The notes under the pieces were generated by a model. The model worked only from the letters and a program-made list of their open reading frames with translations, had not been told where the DNA came from and did not search any database. From NCBI GenBank assembly GCA_029216955.1, contig JANAVB010044017.1, positions 1,209,385 to 1,273,384 on the forward strand: a DNA stretch of 64,000 nt, written 5' to 3'. This document shows positions 57,206-64,000 of this stretch, piece after piece. Every line of letters starts with the position of its first letter. Position 1 is the first letter of the stretch. The position numbers and the translations under genes are program-made. The DNA is from Iris pallida. Lineage: Eukaryota; Streptophyta; Magnoliopsida; Asparagales; Iridaceae.

Positions 57206-59035
57206 TCAAGACAAGATGGTATAGCAGTTCAGTTTATGACTTCTCGTCCTATGACACGACCCAATCAAGACACAAATGTGAACACGTCCAATAAAACACA
57301 AAGCTAACTGTGAACAAGGGCTATATATCAATGAAGTAAAATACTAGCATGATATGAAAAGCACATGTCAACAATAAATGAAAGAAACTGGATAATGAAA
57401 GACAGTGCATGTAAATAAAGCTGTAAAGAAAGGTAAGGTATACTTGCCTGTGGTCCTGAGCTGCGGATATGGGTCAAGTGTTAAGTCAACATCCACAGAA
57501 ACTATATTATGAATTTACATGTCAATACATCAATAAGGCTATAATGAATCTTTTTACCTACTTTCTAAGTCAATTGCTATCTTGATTCATATCAATAGGC
57601 CAATCACTCACCTTGTTCCCCTAGCATATATCCTAGCATTTTGTAATTATATCCTAACCCTTGTCTAGGTAGGTCACTTATAGTACTAGTTAATTTCCTA
57701 TTTGATGTCTGATGTTACACCCTACATTGGTCCAATTTAGTGGCCAACTTTACCCACAGTGTTATGGTACATGCTCACCTACTTGGATGGATACCAACTA
57801 TGCTTTGTACTTGTGTCTAGGCTTGTGATGTCCTTGGTGCCAACTGATATATACCCCAAGCCCATTTGATATTCTGTCAAACTAAGTTTTTTTACCTGAA
57901 TAACCTTTAACTCTTATTTAATACCTACATGGGATGCTGGCCCTTTGTCCACCTGTCCTCAGTTTAGATATATGATAGATATGCATTTGATGTCTTGTTA
58001 TCCAGGCTCTTGGTTAACTAATATCTGACATACATGAAGCTATCCTTTGGTATTCGAAACTGGAACCCATGGGTTCCTATAAACTACAATATATTTGGTA
58101 CATGAACCTGTCCCTTTATTCCTAATACCTATCATACAAGTAATACATGTTCAACATACACCTAATGTGTGCTACCTATTGGGTACACTCCCTTGTACAT
58201 GTCAATACTGTTCATAGGAAAAGGGGTGTCCTATATTCGTAAACATAAAATTGATGATTGGCCTCATAGCCTACTGCTACTCATGTATCCTAAGGTACAT
58301 ATTCCCCTGTCTAGTACCTCTGTTGTGTATATGGGTAGCCACGTACCTGCTTTAGGGAAAACAGATGTAAGAGCCTACCTTGTCACCTCACCCCTAGCCT
58401 AACACTTAGGCCAAGGCACAAACTGTAGGTAGCCCTACCACACCTCATGTGCAATAAGACTGATAAAAAATGGCACTAGAAGGGCAAGGAAACAGAGATC
58501 AGTTGTCTCATTTGGTCTGATAACTACATGATACTCGTTTGAGGCAACAAATCATAGTACCATATTTAGCTCTATTTCTTTTATACTCTCAAGGCTACAG
58601 AACACCCCTCTTACCTTCTTTTGTGGTCCAAATTACCTACCAATACTCCAACCGATGTATGTCATTCAAGACACCAATTCTCTTATTCCTATATGAGTCC
58701 CATATACTCCACATTTTCTATACTCTATTACTGATGCACCCAGAGCTAACAGTTATTGCAGGGGACCATGAATCTCACAATATATCTGCCATATAGAACA
58801 AACGATATATATATATATTGTCAATCCGAAAGGGATTTGGCACTTCTAAGTAAAAGCGATTTGCAAGTGCAAATAACTGTCAAGAGTAAAGATGTCATAC
58901 TAGCACTCTAAAATATCATAACCTACCTCTTTATACATGAATACAAGATGTAAATATTATTGGAAAAGATGTAACTGCACTTTTATATATATTACTCGTG
59001 ACATGATATAACCAATACATCACCTCAACTGTATC

Positions 59036-59039
<4 letters not shown>

Positions 59040-59104
<65 letters not shown>
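59040..59104. repeat. AT microsatellite, long in the 5' LTR
   Basis: About 32 AT units, against a short interrupted run at the homologous place in the 3' LTR (53815-53834). Confidence 0.95.
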
Positions 59105-59106
<2 letters not shown>

Positions 59107-59660
59107 AGATATCTTAATTGAGTCCCTTGTATCCTGATACACTAGGAACTCAAAGTACTCAGAAATGAAACTTGGTTTATTCCTGCATACATAGATCAGC
59201 TACTCCACTTGGGTCCTATGGGTATTGCCTCCAAGACATTACTCCTATACTGCATTGACAGGCAAGGTTAGCCCCCTCCCCCTTGATGTGGTCCACAGGA
59301 GCCTATGTAGCAATCTAATGGCATGATAACATTATACTGCAATATGAGGATACCCCTATATGTCACACGAATTTGCACTCTATTTATATACGATGTCCTC
59401 TTCCCCTGTATTTACCTACAGATGAACTACATCTCTATTGCTTAATCCTGAACCAACTACATCTGTTTAGGCATTACTACAACTACTTGTGCTACATGGT
59501 TGATCTTGGCTAAGATTGAGAATCAAATGATCTAATAATAGAGGTAAGAATTACATGTTGTTGGCGAACCGCGAATTCTTTCCTGGCAATCGCCTACTCG
59601 AACTCAGGAGTGCAGGGGCTTTAGGGTTTTGGGGAAAGAGATTGGCCGATCCTATGCGTG

Positions 59661-59668
59661 TATATATA
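59661..59668 (-). promoter_or_regulatory. TATA-like box of the TR-GAG 5' LTR
   Basis: The minus strand reads ACTATATATACACGC about 310 bp into the LTR. If this is the promoter, U3 is short and the transcribed R-U5 part would be over 3 kb. The partner site is at about 54387. Confidence 0.45.
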
Positions 59669-59984
59669 GTTGGGGTCATGGGATTGATCCAAATATGGGA
59701 GAAGTTATCTACAAAATTTTGAATTCGACTTAGGTAAGGAGTCTGGTAAAACATGGTTAGGAAAAGACTTTGTATTCCAATCTATGTTTAGCAGAATTTG
59801 AATTCCCATGTTTGCCATAACCCCTTCACAGAATTTGGTTTTACAAACTAAGCCCTCATGACCAATTAGTCCATTGGTCTCTTTCTACATAATACTTAAC
59901 ATGGCCACTAATTAAATAATTAGATTAACTTAACCAAAATTAATAAATAAAAAAATTCTTTAGGGTTCAAGGGTTCACACCCTT

Positions 59985-60980
59985 GAGAACGGGTTTCTAG
60001 TCAGACTCTGTTATCAAGTGCACGTCACTGATATCTACAACTACAACCGTCCTATTGTAGCCTATCTTTACATGTCCAAACATATCGCTTTAGTATGACA
60101 TTCTCCTTCGTGGAGTGGCTTGATACGACGTCGCTATACCTAATTGCCATCATGACACGTGCCACAAGGTTCCTCTGCATCAAATATTGTAATGACGAGA
60201 TATTTTATAGTTGTAAAATCTATATGATCACCCTTCCCTTTAGCCTTCTCATTTTTTAGCTTCATGCAGTCCTGTTTAAAATGACTATTTTTGCCGTAGT
60301 GATAGCAGATCTCCTTGCAGTTCACACTTGCAAGATCTTAAAAACTACCTTATATTCTTACTTGTGACCTAAGCCTTCCCTTTATGTAGGAAACAACCAA
60401 AGCGAACTCCTGCAATAATTCTACTTGCTTATATTAAAATTTCTCATTCAACAAACTACTTTTGATATATTGCCTCCATTGTGACAACTCTATCGGGCGC
60501 GGAGTTGCTCACAGACACCACCAACGACTTTCAACTTTTTGACACATAACTTAAAAGCAGCATGGCCTGAAGCTCATCCCACATCATTATCTTCGTCGCT
60601 GACAATTAGTTGATGACACCCTAAACCTTGTTCAGATGTTATGCCACCAAGGCTTCCTTCGTGTACTTCGAGATGACGAGTTAGCAAATAAGAAAGCCTT
60701 ATTGGCAGTTGTCCTCCATTCGTACAATAAATATAGCTTCTCCGATAATGCTTTTGCCAAACTCTATATGGATACGTGAAACAACAACAATTGTAGGCAC
60801 AAAATATATGCACTTTATGACCAAGTTTGGACAAAATCTTGTTCTCAAGGGATTTGTTCAGGTAACAAGTTTGTGCCTCTTGGTGTCTTTTGGAGATTTG
60901 ACTATGACGGTTATTACTGTTAGCCCATTGATCATGATCACACCTAATTTTGATAATCAACGTCAACTTTGGTCGATACG
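59985..60980 (-). pseudogene. Copia gag and protease part, upstream half of the split element
   Basis: Minus strand, right to left: a gag helix region with repeated breaks (SLENKILSKLG near 60830; MMWDELQAMLLLSYVSKSW near 60540-60600; DRVVTMEAIYQK near 60470-60490); then a zinc knuckle CYHYGKNSHFKQDC (60265-60305) of copia gag; then decayed protease sequence ending in KPVLK at 59985. The next residues GVHYIPN are at 51154. At least six stops or frameshifts. The 5' LTR of this element is not recognised. Confidence 0.75.
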
Positions 60981-61300
60981 CAAAATATATATACTATTAC
61001 AGGTTTACATGTTTCACAACTGCACCTACTACTGCTACAAGCTACAAAATTCTAGTCCACATCAAGAATGAAATGCAATGGAATCAAGATCAAGTCTTTT
61101 GTATATTTCTTCTGTATTTTTATCTTTATTGAGTCTAGAAAAAAATATATAAGATTGACTAGGATCGGTACTGGCTTAGCAATCCTTACTCCACAAAATC
61201 ATAGCCTACCTATCCACAAATATATACCCAAAAGTCCACATACCAAAATAGCCAAAACCTAACCTATTTGGCCCAAAACAGTTCTAGCAAAACTCGGCTA

Positions 61301-61398
61301 GAACTCTGCCCGAGTTCGGTCAGGGTGGTTTCAATAGAATTTCGAATTCTATTAATATCTGCATCCAACGTTCGAATGCGAGATTTTCGCATCCGAAC
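61301..61398. promoter_or_regulatory. Palindromes upstream of the LTR TATA box
   Basis: GAACTCTGCCCGAGTTC (61301-61317) has 6-bp arms. GTTCGAATGCGA and TCGCATCCGAAC (61370-61398) form a hairpin with 12-bp arms and one mismatch. The word GAACTCTACCCGATTTCGGT (61395-61414) repeats the first one. Sireviruses are known for palindromic motifs in the LTR upstream of the promoter; these differ in sequence. Confidence 0.6.
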
Positions 61399-61426
61399 TC
61401 TACCCGATTTCGGTCTATAAAGACAC

Positions 61427-61434
61427 TATAAATA
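61427..61434 (+). promoter_or_regulatory. TATA box of the copia LTR
   Basis: CTATAAATAGAG on the + strand, about 560 bp before the LTR end, followed by a CATTCATTCAATCATTC-type leader. Confidence 0.65.
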
Positions 61435-61995
61435 GAGAAAAACTTTCACATTTCTAAATCACTCATTCATTCAATCATTCTTTTCTTTATTTGTTTCTAA
61501 GTGTTTTTCTACGAGCTACACTTTCAAATCTAGCCTATAGCAGTCTTAGCCAAGCCATACAATTTCTGTTTAATCTAGAGTTTGGTGTTGAACAGTTATA
61601 TCGAAGGCTAAATTTAAAAAACGTTCCAGTTTTCAAATCACCTTTTGGAGTCGGTCGTGCACTCGTCGTCAAGTACGGTGTTGTGAAGTCGGTCGTCCAC
61701 TTGTCCCCAAGCACGGTATTGTAAGAGTTGCAATCACTCAGTTAAAGCTTGTGCTATAGTGGATTAACATCGAGCAGGAGTACTCGAGACTGGACTAATC
61801 CACTCAGAGAGAAACCAGAATATATCATTGTGTCACTGAGTTTGATCTTCTTAACTCTTACTTTACTGTAAGTTATTTATTGTTATATCAGTTGCTCTTC
61901 TTGCTATAGTTATAAATTTTTAATTGGTGATATTTTTTGCTGCACACGTACACTCTATTCACCTCCCCTCTAGAGGTGTTTAAAGGTCCTACAAT

Positions 61996-62007
61996 TGGTA
62001 TTAAAGC
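61996..62007 (+). other. Decayed primer binding site of the copia element
   Basis: TGGTATTAAAGC starts 2 bases after the LTR end. It differs from the methionine site TGGTATCAGAGC at two places (C to T and G to A). Confidence 0.8.
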
Positions 62008-62049
62008 ATGTTATACATACACATAATCATCTAGAGAGTATATATATTT

Positions 62050-63610
62050 ATGAAAGTCGCTAAATCTATATTCAACGGTGAAGGGCAATCCACAAATAGA
62101 CCACACTATTTGATGGAACGAACTACACTTACTGGAGAACACGAATGAGTTTCTTTCTTAAGTCACTAGACTTTGATCTATGGTTGATAGTAATAGACGG
62201 TTACAAGAAACCACCTAGAACAGTGATTGATGGTGTATTAGTAGACAAGTCCCATGACAAATACACTAAGCATGAAAGACATATGCTAGTCTAGATATAC
62301 GAGCCATCAATGTACTATTATATACAATTGGCAAAATCGAGTTTAATCGTGTATCTACCTGTACCATAACTAATAAAATTTGGAGACTTCTTGAGTTAAC
62401 TCATGAAGGAACTTACAAAGTGAAGGAATCCAAAATTAGTAAATTAACACAGGAATACGAGTCATTCAAGATGAAACACGGTGAGTCAATTACGTAGATG
62501 TTCACTCGTTTTCTTGATATTACTAATCCTCTACAATCTCTTGGTAAGGATCATAGCAACCACGAGAAGATTAGGAAGGTACTGTAGGCTCTAACAAAGA
62601 ACTGGAACCCGAAGGCCACCACGATCATAGAAGAAAATGATCTCACTACGATGATAATGGAGACATTGATGGGCAAGCTCATGACCCATGAACTGGACCT
62701 ACAAGACTTTGAAGAGGAAACTTCCAAAGAAAAATCAATAGCCTTCAATGGTCAAGCCAGAAGAGTCTCATACAATGATTCAGAAGAAGAAGATTCCGAT
62801 GGTAATGAACAGGTCATGCTAGTCAAGAACTTCAAAAAAATTTTAAAGTTTGAGAAATCAAACCGAAAGAAAAAAGATATCCACGTAAGCAATGAAGAAG
62901 AAACTATTTGCTTTGGGTGTAAGAAGTCAGGGCATATGAAGAAGGACTTTCCACTAACGAAGAAAACCAGTCCATACAACCAATTGAGATCGAGCAGAAA
63001 AGCTACAACTGGTCAAAAGTATGCTAACACCAGCATCTAACATAAAAGTGAGGCCAGTGAATCAGAGGATGAGAACAGACCTAGCAGCAGTACAAATGTA
63101 TGTCTAATGGCATACGATAAGGTATCTGAGAACCCTCTTTATGATAATTTTACTTTCGATGAGTTAGATAATGCCTTTAGCAAACTACCTGACGAGCACA
63201 GAAATGTGTTGGACAAGTATAAGCAATCCCGCAAAGAGATTAAGGCATACACAACTGAAGTAGCTAGATTGTCTAATATTCTAGAAGATATCAAAGAGAC
63301 GTCTACTACCAATAACACAGAGGAGATAGCAAAGATAAGATTGGACTATCATGAGGCTATCCTCACTATAGATCAAAAAGAAAGAGACTATGTCAAAGTG
63401 CAAGAACTTTATGACATAGAGAAGAAGAGACACTTTGTCATTGAGCAAAAACTTACGGATATGACTACAAAATTTGAAGAGTCTTGTGCTATCTCTAAAA
63501 CGTTAGAGATAAAATTAGACAAACTGGTCATTCCTATTATACGGCCTAAGGTTAGTCCTAACACTATGCACATACCAAAGAGGACTAATCCAAAAAAAGA
63601 ACAAAAATAG
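62050..63610 (+). pseudogene. Copia (Sirevirus-like) gag
   Basis: The + strand encodes a copia gag: FNGEGQSTNRPHYF, then FLKSLDFDLWLIVIDGYKKP (62150-62210), the gag helix domain with IWRLLELTHEGTYKVKESKI (62370-62430), and FLDITNPLQSLGKDH (62510-62555). A zinc knuckle follows, CFGCKKSGHMKKD-F (62910-62950), whose last Cys is replaced by Phe. Then come an acidic stretch and a long coiled coil (63110-63520: VLDKYKQSRKEIKAYTTEVA and IRLDYHEAILTIDQKERDYV). A long coiled-coil extension after the knuckle is typical of the Sirevirus/Maximus lineage. Stops occur near 62294, 62497 and 62588, and there is a frame change near 62130. Confidence 0.8.
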
Positions 63611-64000
63611 TACGTTGCTCATAAATATGCTTTTACATACTTGTTTCCAAGGAAGACACACAAAAAGCATGTCAACAAAGAAACGAAGAACACTATTTCA
63701 GAAATCACATACACCTATTGTGGTACACATACGGGCATATATCATAGTACTGTGGAGCTAGAAAGCTAGTTGACACAAATTAATGTACTTGCTTGGGTTC
63801 CCAAAACTAATCATAATAGACCCTTGAAGAAATGGGTACCAAATGTTACATCTACCCATTTTGCAGCTGGACCCTCAACCCTCTCTTGCTAAAAGCAAGT
63901 AGATTCTCGATAGCAGATGTTCGCGACACATGACAAGTGATGCATCATTATTCGCCAAGATAGTGATGAAGAGAGCAGGGTATGTTTCCTTTGGTAATAA
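63611..64000 (+). pseudogene. Copia polyprotein, protease start (runs off the window)
   Basis: Continues gag with frame changes: TYCGTHTGIYHSTVE (63715-63755), WVPKTNHNRPLKKWVPN (63808-63846), then the protease motif DSRCSRHMTSDASLFAKIVM (63908-63970), where DSGCSRHMTG is the usual form. Gly to Arg next to the catalytic Asp would disable it. The rest of pol lies beyond 64000. Confidence 0.75.

Larger units (their letters stand above)
51160..59979 (-). mobile_element. LTR element with 3.55-kb LTRs and only gag inside (TR-GAG type)
   Basis: LTRs 51160-54707 and 56429-59979 (3548 and 3551 bp) are flanked by CCCTT (51155-51159 and 59980-59984). The 1721-bp interior carries on the minus strand a gag remnant and a polypurine tract but no pol. 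Elements with long LTRs and gag only are described in plants as terminal-repeat retrotransposons with GAG. The orientation is set by the polypurine tract at 54708-54726. The LTRs differ by a few per cent by eye, plus AT-microsatellite length. Confidence 0.92.
56429..59979 (-). repeat. 5' LTR (3551 bp) of the TR-GAG element
   Basis: Pair of 51160-54707. On the minus strand it starts TGTGAACCCTTGAACCC. A tandem repeat lies at 57033-57205, a short AT run at 58805-58819 and a long one at 59040-59104. CCCTT follows at 59980-59984. Confidence 0.92.
61130..61993 (+). repeat. LTR of the second copia element (left edge uncertain)
   Basis: The right edge is set by GGTCCTACA followed by a decayed methionine primer site. 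It contains a TATA box and palindromes upstream of it. The left edge is not clear because the partner LTR is outside the window. The 77-codon + frame at 61491-61724 lies in the transcribed part and is probably not a gene. Confidence 0.65.

Noticed and set aside
52020..58796. Paired frames of 66-85 codons in the TR-GAG LTRs (for example 53270-53527 and 58539-58796)
   Set aside because: They are homologous because the LTRs are. Differences between them are not biased to silent sites, and no domain is visible.
61491..61724. A 77-codon frame in the copia LTR leader
   Set aside because: It lies between the LTR TATA box and the LTR end. No known domain and no partner copy to test it.

Overview
The window is nuclear DNA of a flowering plant. 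The evidence is canonical GT-AG introns, an NPH3/BTB gene (a land-plant family), and plant-specific transposable-element lineages (Tat with a second RNase H, Tekay chromovirus, copia, Mutator). Most of the 64 kb is nested transposons. I see one ordinary host gene and no rRNA, tRNA or CRISPR array.

1-25.7 kb is a three-level nest. An old broken Tat-type Ty3/gypsy element (+ strand, 330-943 and 24813-25674) was split by a complete giant Tat/Retand-like element (944-24807, - strand, 1431-bp LTRs, duplication AGGGT). That element was itself split in its integrase by a non-autonomous element (9184-15114, two 1484-bp LTRs, duplication CTGCC). The giant element carries gag-pol on the minus strand, broken by five in-frame stops and one frameshift. 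On the opposite strand, between pol and the 3' LTR, it carries an intact four-exon gene (2807-7458, 1302 codons) with its own TATA box. The product looks like a plant-mobile-domain protein with a coiled-coil tail. A short CCGCAT motif is densely repeated in the LTRs, in intron 1 of that gene and inside gag.

25.7-30.4 kb holds an LTR-like fragment, a decayed Ulp1-type cysteine protease gene of the kind carried by plant DNA transposons, and little else.

30.4-45.4 kb is a decayed Mutator-like element. A transposase on the minus strand and a plant-mobile-domain gene on the plus strand converge, and both ends carry related sequence with small palindromes. A Tekay-type chromovirus (34734-42750, duplication GTTAT) sits inside the transposase gene. 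A fold-back MITE (31508-31874) sits inside the mobile-domain gene.

46.0-48.7 kb is the host gene: a three-exon NPH3/BTB gene on the minus strand (516 codons) with a TATA box. It is followed by an intergenic or LTR-like stretch containing a 189-bp GC-rich MITE with 9-bp duplications.

50-61 kb is a broken Ty1/copia element (- strand) split by an LTR element with 3.55-kb LTRs and only a gag remnant inside (51160-59979, duplication CCCTT). From about 61.1 kb to the end a second copia element (+ strand, Sirevirus-like) runs off the window: LTR, primer site, gag with zinc knuckle and coiled coil, and the start of protease.

Identities and domain calls are by eye. No searches were run.
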